Origin: Desulfobacteraceae bacterium
GTDB lineage: Bacteria; Desulfobacterota; Desulfobacteria; Desulfobacterales; Desulfobacteraceae
DNA: 37,376 nucleotides
Direction of reading: 5' to 3'
NCBI GenBank assembly: GCA_024227235.1
Contig: JAAEKY010000106.1
Location: forward strand, 1 to 37,376
Shown: positions 1 to 7,699 of the stretch, piece by piece
Layout of the letters: each line of letters begins with the position of its first letter
Numbering within the stretch: position 1 is the first letter of the stretch
Notes under the pieces: model-generated
What the model was told of the DNA's origin: nothing
Seen by the model: the letters and a program-made list of their open reading frames with translations, nothing else
The model's database searches: none
Translations under genes and position numbers: made by a program

Positions 1-1
1 A

Positions 2-1684
2 TACCAGGACAGGAACTATCCTGATGAAAGATCCAGACAGATCATGGTGAAAACCATTGAGTGGTTTGAAAACAAGGGTCTTAAAAAACTGAATGAAGAT
101 TATCATGCCCGTGAATTTACCTATGACTTTGCAGAGTTTATCAAAGAAGAAAAAATTTTTGAGACACTTTTTTTGCCAAAAGGATATGGAGACAAAGACC
201 AGTATTACAGCACATACAGGATGTTTGAATTCTCAGAAATATGTGGGTTTTACGGTATGGCATACTGGTATATGTACCATGTATCCACATTGGGATTAGA
301 CCCGGTATTCCTTGGGGATAACGAAGATTTCAAGCTCAAGGCTGTTGAAAAGCTAAAAGAGAACCCCCTCTGTGCATTCGGTCTTTCAGAAAAAGACCAT
401 GGCGCCGATATCTACTCATCTTCCATGAAACTATACCCCCGTGAAGATGGGACCTACGTGGCAAGAGGAACTAAGTATTACATCGGCAATGGCAATGAAG
501 CCGGAATAATCACAGTTTTTGGAAAAATAGCTGACTCAGATGACTATGTGTTTTTTGTTGTTGATTCAAAACATGAAAAATATGAATGCATTCAGAATGT
601 TATTGATGCCCAGAACTATGTGGCTGAGTTTGCCCTTCATGATTATCCTATTACAGATGATGAAATTCTTTCAAGGGGTCCCAAAGCATGGGACGACATG
701 CTCAATACCATCAATATCTGTAAGTTCAATATCGGCTCTGGTGCCATAGGTATTGTCACCCATTCTTTGTACGAATCCTTGAATCATGCTGCTCACCGAA
801 ATCTTTACGGTAAGAAAGTAACCGAATTCGCCCATGTCAAACGGCTTTTTCTGGATTCTTACTGCCGCCTTTCTGCTATGAAATTGTTTGGTCTAAGGGC
901 GACAGATTACATGAGATGTGCATCAAAAGATGATAAGCGCTACCTGCTTTTTAACCCCATCATGAAGATGAAAGTTGCCATCCAGGGCGAGGTTATCCAT
1001 GAGATGCTCTGGGATATTATTGCTGCAAAGGGATTTGAAAAAGATAACTATTTTAACCAGGCAGTGATGGATTTAAGGGGATTTCCCAAGCTTGAAGGAA
1101 CCCGGCATGTCAACATGGCACTCATTGTCAAGCTTATCCCAAATTATATGTTCAATCCTGGTGAATTCCCGGAAATTCCAAAAATGAACAACGCTGAAAA
1201 TGATGACTACCTTTTCAACCAGGGTCGCACAAGAGGGTATGCAAAAATTCAATTCCATGATTTCCGTAAAACGTATGCGACAAAAGATCTGCCCAATATT
1301 GAAATATTTAAAGAGCAAATCAAAGCCTATGAAGAATTTTTGATGGTTTCGGGAATGGAACTTAAAGATCAGATGATGAATGCGTTTGATTATCTTCTGT
1401 GTGTGGGTGAAATATTTACCCTTGTTGCTTATGGGCAACTCATTATCGAAAGTGCTGCAATTGAAAATATTGATGATGACCTTTTAGATCAAATTTTTGA
1501 TTTTATGATCAGAGACTTTTCACAATACGGCCTTGAACTTTATGGTAAAAGCGTATCTACTAAAGCGCAACAGGATGCCTGTCTGAAAATGATCAAAAGA
1601 CCGGTTGTTGATGATGAAAAATTTGAAAAGATTTTAAACAAACAAGTGTATTCGTTAATTGATACATATGAAATGAATCCATAA
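2..1684 (+). CDS. Acyl-CoA dehydrogenase family protein (5' end beyond the window)
   Basis: Flavin-dependent acyl-CoA oxidation, most likely in fatty-acid or aromatic-acid degradation in the cytoplasm. The N-terminal helical part is followed by the mid-domain motif AFGLSEKDHGAD, which corresponds to the flavin/substrate loop usually written AFALTEPxAGSD in the family, and by the typical strand GTKYYIGN. The C-terminal half is all-helical. An ATG at 44 gives 546 residues, but the frame is open to base 2 and the residues before that ATG (NYPDERSRQIM) look like conserved family sequence, so the true start is probably upstream of the window and this is a 5'-truncated gene. It is followed after 14 bp by an enoyl-CoA hydratase gene, which supports a beta-oxidation-type role. 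The exact substrate cannot be read from the sequence, and the loop deviates from the canonical form. Confidence 0.85.
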   Translation, partial: YQDRNYPDERSRQIMVKTIEWFENKGLKKLNEDYHAREFTYDFAEFIKEEKIFETLFLPKGYGDKDQYYSTYRMFEFSEICGFYGMAYWYMYHVSTLGLDPVFLGDNEDFKLKAVEKLKENPLCAFGLSEKDHGADIYSSSMKLYPREDGTYVARGTKYYIGNGNEAGIITVFGKIADSDDYVFFVVDSKHEKYECIQNVIDAQNYVAEFALHDYPITDDEILSRGPKAWDDMLNTINICKFNIGSGAIGIVTHSLYESLNHAAHRNLYGKKVTEFAHVKRLFLDSYCRLSAMKLFGLRATDYMRCASKDDKRYLLFNPIMKMKVAIQGEVIHEMLWDIIAAKGFEKDNYFNQAVMDLRGFPKLEGTRHVNMALIVKLIPNYMFNPGEFPEIPKMNNAENDDYLFNQGRTRGYAKIQFHDFRKTYATKDLPNIEIFKEQIKAYEEFLMVSGMELKDQMMNAFDYLLCVGEIFTLVAYGQLIIESAAIENIDDDLLDQIFDFMIRDFSQYGLELYGKSVSTKAQQDACLKMIKRPVVDDEKFEKILNKQVYSLIDTYEMNP

Positions 1685-1698
1685 ATACAGGAGAAATC

Positions 1699-2418
1699 AT
1701 GGCTGTGATTGAATGGAAAAAAGAAAATAATGTGGCAATTGTAGAAATGTGCAACGGCCCTAATAGAATGAACCGGATCTTTGCTGAAAGCATGAATCAA
1801 TGTCTGGATGAGGTCCTTGAAGATGCTGATATCCAGGCAATGGTTTTAACCTCAACAGATGAAAAAAATTTTTCCCAGGGTATTGATGTGGAATGGCTCG
1901 GCGGCAAACTCCATACCAAGGAAAACCAGGCTGTCATTTCATTTATGTATGAAATGAACAATATTTTTAAGCGGCTGCTTCTTTTTCCCGTGCCTGTGAT
2001 TGCTGCCATTAACGGCCATGCTTACGGTAACGGTGCCATCATATCCTGTGCCTGCGATTTCAGGTTCATGAGAAAGGATAAAGGATTTTTCTGTTTTCCT
2101 GAAGTAGATGTGTCCATCCCATTTTTACCTGGAATGATCGGATTTGTACGCAAGGCGATCCCCGAATATCATTTTAACCAGATGCTTTTGTCTGGCCAGA
2201 GAATGACAGCAGTCGATATGGAAGCTGCCAATGTTATTGTCAAAGCGTGTGATCAGGAATCCCTGATGCCAGAAGCGGTGGCCTATGCAAGCTCTTTTGC
2301 TAAAAAAAGAGGCATTTTTCAAGAATTGAAAAAACGGATGCATAAAGAACTTATCCGTATCATTGATGAGGAAGATCCTGAATACATTGATGTTTTAAAT
2401 CTGTTTGTGGCTGACTGA
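1699..2418 (+). CDS. Enoyl-CoA hydratase/isomerase family protein
   Basis: Crotonase-fold protein of 239 residues acting on a CoA thioester, probably with the preceding acyl-CoA dehydrogenase. Visible motifs are the N-terminal beta strands, the oxyanion-hole stretch AAINGHAYGNGAII followed by CDFRFM, and FPEVDVSIPF with a candidate catalytic Glu135. The first catalytic Glu of true hydratases, expected just after the oxyanion-hole glycines, is absent, while the Glu in FPEVD is kept. That pattern is closer to delta3-delta2-enoyl-CoA isomerases. The start is set by AGGAG at 1689-1693, six bases before the ATG. The gene lies 14 bp behind the dehydrogenase and is very likely cotranscribed with it. 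The family is clear; hydratase versus isomerase is inference. Confidence 0.85.
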   Translation: MAVIEWKKENNVAIVEMCNGPNRMNRIFAESMNQCLDEVLEDADIQAMVLTSTDEKNFSQGIDVEWLGGKLHTKENQAVISFMYEMNNIFKRLLLFPVPVIAAINGHAYGNGAIISCACDFRFMRKDKGFFCFPEVDVSIPFLPGMIGFVRKAIPEYHFNQMLLSGQRMTAVDMEAANVIVKACDQESLMPEAVAYASSFAKKRGIFQELKKRMHKELIRIIDEEDPEYIDVLNLFVAD

Positions 2419-2541
2419 GCCTAAGAATATAATCATCGGGCCGATGGAATATTTTTTTACTACATTCTTGTCGGCCTGCCACTATTGCTATTCTTATAAA
2501 TATGTTCCTTGATCCTAAAATGCATAAGGGCGTGCGGCAGA

Positions 2542-2677
2542 GGTAGTGTGTGTGGTAAAGATTTTCACGGATTTAATTCCTTCGGGCGGTAGGACGCCGC
2601 AGGAGAAGGAATTGCCCTCGGAAAAAATCATGGATGATTTTTGAGAATGAGTGAAAATATTTGCCGCAGACACTACC
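2542..2677. repeat. Large imperfect palindrome with two inner hairpins (three-way-junction element)
   Basis: The arms 2542-2568 and 2651-2677 are each 27 nt and pair at 23 of 27 positions (GGTAGTGT... with ...ACACTACC). Inside lie two more stems: AATTCCTTC (2575-2583) with GAAGGAATT (2605-2613), enclosing GGCG/CGCC, and the perfect palindrome AAAAATCAT-GG-ATGATTTTT (2622-2641 region). Together they fold as a cloverleaf-like three-way junction. It lies between the convergent beta-oxidation and cobalamin operons. It has no coding content. It could be a dispersed REP/MITE-like repeat, a structured RNA, or a bidirectional terminator. Confidence 0.7.
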
Positions 2678-2766
2678 GGAAACTAATCAGAATATTAATG
2701 TTCCATTTCGATTTCATGTAAGAGCCAAAACTTGTAACCGGAGAATAGGTGATGGTTTCCACATTT

Positions 2767-3645
2767 TTAATCCATTGCATATTTCCCTGAATACCCTCTT
2801 GGCGTATACATAAAATCTCGGTATCTGGAAGACTGAGTACTTCCGATAAAGACTGTTGTCAGCATATCAACATCCGCATCTGCAAGCTCTGAAAGTGATA
2901 CGATACTAACATCCTGGGACTTTCTCATGGCATTTTTCACGATACCCACCGGGGTGTTGCCATCCCTGTATTTGAGCACAATTTCCATGGTTTTTCCAAG
3001 CTGCCAGTTGCGTTTTTTACTTTTGGGATTAAAAATTACCAGAACAAAATCAGCTTTTGCCGCATACTCAATGCGTTTTTCAATCAACTCCCAGGGGGTT
3101 AGAAGATCACTCAGGCTGATGCATGCAAAATCATGGGTAAGCGGTGCCCCTAAAAGTGATGCGCCTGATGACAACGCCGGGATACCCGGCACGATCTCAA
3201 CTCTCAATGCGTGTTCATCTCTTTGTTCATTTTGAGGACTGAATACCGCAAGCTTCCTCTCCTTACATATTTCAAGCGCAAGGCCGGCCATGGCATAAAT
3301 TCCAGAATCACCGCTGGATACAATGGCACAGGATTTTCCTGACAATGCCGTATCAATAGCAGCTTTAACCCTGTCAATTTCTTTTTTCATCGCTGTGGCA
3401 ATGATATTTTTATCCGCGACAAGATTCCTGATCAAATCGATATAGGTTGTATAGCCTGCCACGGTGTCCACATCTTTAAGAACAGACAGCGCACGGGCTG
3501 ACATATGATCAGGGCTGCCCGGCCCTATGCCAACAATATAGAGAGATCTGTTATTCTGGCCACGGCCAGTGTTACATTTTTTGTCTTCTGCTTTTCCACA
3601 ATCAGTTTCCCGTTTGCTGCTGCCAGAATTGCTGCTGCTTCGCAT
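2767..3645 (-). CDS. cbiH: Cobalt-precorrin-3B C17-methyltransferase (CbiH/CobJ)
   Basis: SAM-dependent methyltransferase that methylates C17 and contracts the corrin ring in anaerobic B12 synthesis. The TP-methylase fold shows the N-terminal LYIVGIGPGSPDHMS, the SSGDSGIYAMAG loop, the EIVPGIPALSSGASLLGAPL stretch and the C-terminal TVFIGS. The conserved domain starts at about residue 34. There is no ATG, GTG or TTG near it, so the nearest start is the ATG at 3645, which lies 120 bp inside cbiG and is preceded by AGGAG at a 10-nt spacing. The 33 residues before the domain are Ser/Lys-rich and unlike the family. An alternative is -1 frameshifting from cbiG at the A-run 3576-3582 (see findings). 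This is the last gene of the operon. Confidence 0.9.
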   Translation of the reverse strand: MRSSSNSGSSKRETDCGKAEDKKCNTGRGQNNRSLYIVGIGPGSPDHMSARALSVLKDVDTVAGYTTYIDLIRNLVADKNIIATAMKKEIDRVKAAIDTALSGKSCAIVSSGDSGIYAMAGLALEICKERKLAVFSPQNEQRDEHALRVEIVPGIPALSSGASLLGAPLTHDFACISLSDLLTPWELIEKRIEYAAKADFVLVIFNPKSKKRNWQLGKTMEIVLKYRDGNTPVGIVKNAMRKSQDVSIVSLSELADADVDMLTTVFIGSTQSSRYRDFMYTPRGYSGKYAMD

Positions 3646-4592
3646 ACGCTTTTTGCTCCTGTATGTTTTTTTACGATTTGAGAAATATTTTTTACATTTT
3701 TAACGACATCAAGTTCCCGGTTTTCGAAAAAAGCAATGGGAACATTCAGGGATTCTGCGGCGCTTAAAATCCCATTTTCATCCTTTTTTATATCAATGGT
3801 TGCGATGTGCCGAATAGACAATAATGAAAGCTTTTTTTGTATAAACACTTCCTTTAAAAGGCCCAGGATTTCAGATTCCAGTGTCCCCCTGTTACAACCG
3901 ATGCCCACACAAAGAGTGGCCGGTCGCAACTTCAGACAATTATTATCATCATGAATACAATCGTCGATTATCACACGATAATTGTATTCCCTGATTCCAT
4001 TTAAAACACGATCTGAAAGGCATCCTGTTAAATCAGGTAAAATGCTATAGGGATCATATAAACCGACTTTTTCGTTTTCCAGAAAAGCCATGTTTATTTT
4101 TTTGATCATCTCTGGATTTTCGATCTTGAGGCCGTGTGCCTGTGCCGTCATATCAATAGCAGGCACCTTGTTTACATCTGTGGCTGTTGATATGACAGGT
4201 TCTGCACCTGTCAGGTCAGCAATTTCCAGTGCCAGCCGGTTTGCCCCGCCTATATGACCCGATAAAAGGGAGATGACATACTGCCCGGTATCATCCATGG
4301 AAACCACAGCTGGGTCAACGGTTTTATCCCTGATATGATCGGCAATCATCCGAATGACGATACCCGTGGCCATAATAAACAGGTGACGTGGATATTTGTT
4401 GAAATTCATCCCCACACACTCCCTTAAAGAAGTAAAGGGGACATCACAGATGTCATCTTCAAACCGATCCGAAACAAAAAATACACTATCATTTCTTTCC
4501 TGTTTGATTCTTTGAGAAAGGCTTAACCCACCTTGGGTCAATACCCAGACAGCTGTTTTATTTTCTGTATTCATGACTAAAGGATTTATCAT
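3525..4592 (-). CDS. cbiG: Cobalt-precorrin-5A hydrolase (CbiG)
   Basis: Opens the delta-lactone of cobalt-precorrin-5A and releases acetaldehyde, a step specific to the anaerobic B12 route. The 355 residues show the N-terminal domain with FIMATGIVIRMIADHIRDKTVDPAVV, the central region SLLSGHIGGANRLA and DVNKVPAID, and the C-terminal domain with CVGIGCNRGT and LSIRHIATIDIKKDE. All three are conserved regions of the family. Start is ambiguous between ATG 4592 and ATG 4574, as neither has a strong ribosome-binding site. The gene overlaps cbiF by up to 35 bp and its 3' end overlaps the cbiH frame by 121 bp. Translation of both is probably coupled. Confidence 0.92.
   Translation of the reverse strand: MINPLVMNTENKTAVWVLTQGGLSLSQRIKQERNDSVFFVSDRFEDDICDVPFTSLRECVGMNFNKYPRHLFIMATGIVIRMIADHIRDKTVDPAVVSMDDTGQYVISLLSGHIGGANRLALEIADLTGAEPVISTATDVNKVPAIDMTAQAHGLKIENPEMIKKINMAFLENEKVGLYDPYSILPDLTGCLSDRVLNGIREYNYRVIIDDCIHDDNNCLKLRPATLCVGIGCNRGTLESEILGLLKEVFIQKKLSLLSIRHIATIDIKKDENGILSAAESLNVPIAFFENRELDVVKNVKNISQIVKKHTGAKSVCEAAAILAAANGKLIVEKQKTKNVTLAVARITDLSILLA
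3556..3582 (-). promoter_or_regulatory. Possible -1 frameshift signal at the cbiG/cbiH overlap
   Basis: Read on the - strand, the cbiG frame carries the heptamer A-AAA-AAT (3582-3576), then a 6-nt spacer, then the perfect inverted repeat CTGGCC-GT-GGCCAG (3569-3556). The geometry of slippery run, 5-9 nt spacer and GC-rich hairpin is that of bacterial -1 frameshift sites. A -1 slip at this run moves the ribosome from the cbiG frame exactly into the cbiH frame, 12 codons before the conserved CbiH domain. The rival explanation is ordinary initiation at ATG 3645, which has an AGGAG. No expression evidence is available. Confidence 0.4.
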
Positions 4593-5340
4593 AAAGTTTT
4601 GATTTATAAATCATATTGCCCTTATCCGTATTCAATGACTTTGACACCACAATCAGTGCCTGGCTTTTGATTTTTTCTTTCTTCACTGTTTGGGCTAAGT
4701 TTTTCAAAGGCACACAGACAAACCGTTCTTCAGGATGGCTGACTTTATATGCAATGGCGCAGATAAACTCTTCTCCATAGGCTTTAACCAGGATTTCCTG
4801 CACGTTTGATACAAGCGTAATGCTCAAATAAATGGCCATGGATGCACCATGAGATGCGAGCCTTTCCAGGGTTTCAGATTCAGGAACCGGGGTTCTGCCT
4901 GCCATCCGGGTTAAAATCAAGGTCTGTGTAATTTCGGGCAGGGTATACTCAATTCCCAGCCCGGCAGCAGCAGCAAAAGCGGCAGTGACTCCCGGTATGA
5001 CTTTGTAAGGGATCGTCGCCTTATCCAGCTCTGCCATCTGTTCAAAAATTGCGCCGTAAAGGGAAGGGTCCCCAGTATGGAGCCGGACAACATTTTTCCC
5101 CTTGTTATATGCGATTTTCATCATATCTGTTATTTCATCCAGATGAAGGGGGGCACTGTTGATACACTCTGCTTTTTTTGCCCATTTTAAGACAGCCTCT
5201 GGCACCAGAGAGCCGGCATAAATCACAAGATCAGCCTCGTTCAATGCCTTCATCCCTTTAACAGTGATCAAATCCGGGTCACCAGGTCCCGCTCCGGTAA
5301 AGAGAACCGGGTTTAAATTTGTTTTCTTTATATCTGTCAT
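4558..5340 (-). CDS. cbiF: Cobalt-precorrin-4 C11-methyltransferase (CbiF/CobM)
   Basis: SAM-dependent TP-methylase that adds the C11 methyl group to the corrin precursor. The sequence shows NPVLFTGAGPGDPDLITVKG at the N-terminus, ADLVIYAGSLVPEAVL, LHTGDPSLYGAIFEQM and YKVIPGVTAAFAAAAGLG, all typical of CbiF. About 260 residues, normal length. The open frame reaches 5397, but the ATG at 5340 is chosen because it has GGAG seven bases upstream, gives the usual family N-terminus, and overlaps the stop of cbiET by 4 bp (ATGA). Downstream it overlaps the start of cbiG. Confidence 0.93.
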   Translation of the reverse strand: MTDIKKTNLNPVLFTGAGPGDPDLITVKGMKALNEADLVIYAGSLVPEAVLKWAKKAECINSAPLHLDEITDMMKIAYNKGKNVVRLHTGDPSLYGAIFEQMAELDKATIPYKVIPGVTAAFAAAAGLGIEYTLPEITQTLILTRMAGRTPVPESETLERLASHGASMAIYLSITLVSNVQEILVKAYGEEFICAIAYKVSHPEERFVCVPLKNLAQTVKKEKIKSQALIVVSKSLNTDKGNMIYKSKLYDKSFSHEYRK

Positions 5341-6563
5341 CTTTTTTCTCCGGATATTATAAAAACAGGGTTTTGACTTTTGAGCATCAAATTCCACGGC
5401 ATGTGATGACCGCGGCTCACCTGAATCTGTACAATATCAGTGTTAAAATGTAATTGATCCATTTTTTCAAGAACAGCGGTAACATTAGCTAAAAGCACAG
5501 TATTTACAACTATAACGCCTCCTTTTTTCATATAAGAAGCAGAACATTCAACCAGTTCGGAAAGATTTTTTCCTCCTCCCCCAATAAAGACTCTGTCAGG
5601 AGCAGGCAGCTGTTCTATGCCGGCCGGGAGTTCAGAATGAATAATCTTCAGGATATCAACATTGAATTTATCTTTGTTTTTTTTAATATCTTTAATCCGT
5701 TTCTGGTCTTTCTCAACAGCAAAAATCTGTCCGGTCTTGATAAAGGAATGAGCCTCAATGGATATGGAGCCGCTACCAGCACCAAGATCCCAAAGGACAT
5801 GATCGGTCATCAGCTTTAATTTCGAAAGGGATACAGCCCTGACCTCCGATTTTGTGATCAGTCCCTTTTCATGGTGAAACAAGGCTTCAGGCATACCGAT
5901 ATTAATTTCGGTTTTCAACTGGGAAGTTTTTGTATCCTTTTCTTCTTTTAAGAGAAGAACGATATTTGGATTTTTAAAGTTTAGGATAGAAGTATCATCA
6001 TCTGAAATCCAGGTTAAGGTTTCATCTTTGTCTCCGATTTGTTCCAACACACAGATTCTAAACCCTTCAATACCTGCTTCTTTGAGTCTGGATTGAAGCC
6101 ATACAGGTGTTCGGGTATTATCTGTCAGAACTGCCGCTTTTTGACAGTTCCTGATCCTTTCAAGATGAACGGGTGTCATCTGTCTGCCATGAAGACTAAT
6201 CAGTTCAGCATCCTGCCAGGGTTCACCCAGTCGTGCAAAGGCTGCTGCAATAGTGGAGACATTGGGATAAATTATGATGTTATCCCGGCCGATTTTTTTT
6301 GAAAGATATCCACCAATGCCATAGAACAGTGGATCACCCGATGCCAAAACAGTCATTTTTTTGGAAGCCTGATGTTTTAAAATAAAGTTAACAATCTCTT
6401 CTAAATTTTTAGAAATTTCAATTTTTTCACCTGTAAAATCAGGGAATAAAGAAAGGTGACGAACCCCTCCCATGAGGACATCAGATTCTCTGATAATTGT
6501 GAGATGTTGATCCGTAAGATCCTGGTAGCTCATTCCCAATCCGATAACCGATACTAAATTCAT
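5337..6563 (-). CDS. cbiET: Cobalt-precorrin-7 C5/C15-methyltransferase, fused CbiE-CbiT (CobL type)
   Basis: Methylates C5 and C15 and decarboxylates the C12 acetate of the corrin ring. Residues 1 to about 205 form a TP-methylase CbiE domain (VSVIGLGMSYQDLT, LASGDPLFYGIGGYL, LISLHGR). Residues from about 220 form a class I methyltransferase CbiT domain with SAM motif DLGAGSGSISIEA and DRVFIGGGGKNLSEL. The fusion of 408 residues has the length of CobL. It starts in a 4-bp overlap with cbiD and ends in a 4-bp overlap with cbiF, so translation is coupled on both sides. In many anaerobes cbiE and cbiT are separate genes; here they are one. Confidence 0.93.
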   Translation of the reverse strand: MNLVSVIGLGMSYQDLTDQHLTIIRESDVLMGGVRHLSLFPDFTGEKIEISKNLEEIVNFILKHQASKKMTVLASGDPLFYGIGGYLSKKIGRDNIIIYPNVSTIAAAFARLGEPWQDAELISLHGRQMTPVHLERIRNCQKAAVLTDNTRTPVWLQSRLKEAGIEGFRICVLEQIGDKDETLTWISDDDTSILNFKNPNIVLLLKEEKDTKTSQLKTEINIGMPEALFHHEKGLITKSEVRAVSLSKLKLMTDHVLWDLGAGSGSISIEAHSFIKTGQIFAVEKDQKRIKDIKKNKDKFNVDILKIIHSELPAGIEQLPAPDRVFIGGGGKNLSELVECSASYMKKGGVIVVNTVLLANVTAVLEKMDQLHFNTDIVQIQVSRGHHMPWNLMLKSQNPVFIISGEKR

Positions 6564-7672
6564 AATGATCCATCCTTTCTGTCGAATTCTGATTCCGCGA
6601 TAATCTTACCCTGAAAATCCAATATTATCGCTTTCAGATGGATATGGGGTGATGCATAGGCTGCTGCAGAATGCACAATTTTTTTACTGACATCCTGGAT
6701 AACCTCTGTATGATCTTCCTTTAACATAAAAAAAGCTTCCCTTGCCGTATTGGCGTGTTTAATCTTATTAGAAAGCGTTGCATTCTTTGTTCTGTCATAG
6801 GTCCACTTGGAGAGTTTGTCCAGGCTGAGACTGGATTTCGCAGCATGGGTGTGATAAACACCTTGAGCCATTTTTATCGCCTTACCAAAAAAAACCACAA
6901 ATACAACCTGCTTAACGAGCATCTCGGAAGCCATTTCCAGTGATTTACCAAAAAAATCTCCTGTCTGTACAAAGGCTTCTTTAGGGTCTGATGTAAAAAT
7001 TTCTTCAGCAAACCGTTCGCTTCGTCTGCCCGTTGTAAAATATAAATCCCGGATTCCAGCAGCTAATGCCACTGAAAGAGAGCTGCGGATGGTAGCAATA
7101 TACGCATCATGGGACATAGGCCTTACAACACCTGTGGTTCCGAGAATAGAAATTCCCCCTATAATACCCAGCCTGTGGTTCAAGGTCTTTTTTGCCAGAA
7201 TTTCTCCCTGTGGTACAAAAATTTCAATATCCACAGTCTGCTTTTTTTCATCAAAATTTTCAATGACATCCCGGACAGCCTGTTTAATCATTTTTCTGGG
7301 TCCCGGGTTAATGGCAGGTTCTCCTGGAGGAACTTCCAGACCCGGTTTGGTAATCCGCCCAACACCCAACCCACCCTTGATCACAATATTACTTTTGTCT
7401 GATTCATGGATGGATACAGCCGCACCAATTTCAGCCTTGTTTGTGATATCAGGGTCATCGCCTGCATCCTTGATCACAGAGCAAAAAACATGGCTCTCTT
7501 TTTCTTTAAGTGAAAAAATTTGAATATCAACAGATCCATCACTCAAAAAAGGGATGGTGACCGCGCTTTTTTTTTGGCAATGAACCAGCAGGTGTAAGGC
7601 GCCTTTTACAGCTGCGGCCGCTGATGCTCCTGTTGTATATCCTGATCTTAGTTTTTTCCCTTTTTTTGTCAT
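6560..7672 (-). CDS. cbiD: Cobalt-precorrin-5B C1-methyltransferase (CbiD)
   Basis: Methylates C1 of the corrin macrocycle, a step unique to the anaerobic pathway, so its presence with CbiG fixes the route. The 370 residues begin with the family signature LRSGYTTGASAAAA and contain KGGLGVGRITKPGLEVPPGE, AINPGPRKMI, GIIGGISILGTTGVVRPMS and TTGRRSERFA, all hallmark CbiD stretches. The gene starts 27 bp after the Gate-domain membrane protein and overlaps cbiET by 4 bp. Nothing is truncated. Confidence 0.95.
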   Translation of the reverse strand: MTKKGKKLRSGYTTGASAAAAVKGALHLLVHCQKKSAVTIPFLSDGSVDIQIFSLKEKESHVFCSVIKDAGDDPDITNKAEIGAAVSIHESDKSNIVIKGGLGVGRITKPGLEVPPGEPAINPGPRKMIKQAVRDVIENFDEKKQTVDIEIFVPQGEILAKKTLNHRLGIIGGISILGTTGVVRPMSHDAYIATIRSSLSVALAAGIRDLYFTTGRRSERFAEEIFTSDPKEAFVQTGDFFGKSLEMASEMLVKQVVFVVFFGKAIKMAQGVYHTHAAKSSLSLDKLSKWTYDRTKNATLSNKIKHANTAREAFFMLKEDHTEVIQDVSKKIVHSAAAYASPHIHLKAIILDFQGKIIAESEFDRKDGSL

Positions 7673-7699
7673 CCAATATTTTCCTGTTGGCCCTGATTT

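Noticed and set aside
2439..2476. Hairpin GGCCGA/TCGGCC after the crotonase gene as an intrinsic terminator
   Set aside because: The stem is only six strong pairs with a bulge, the T-run lies in the loop and not after the stem, so it does not meet the usual pattern.
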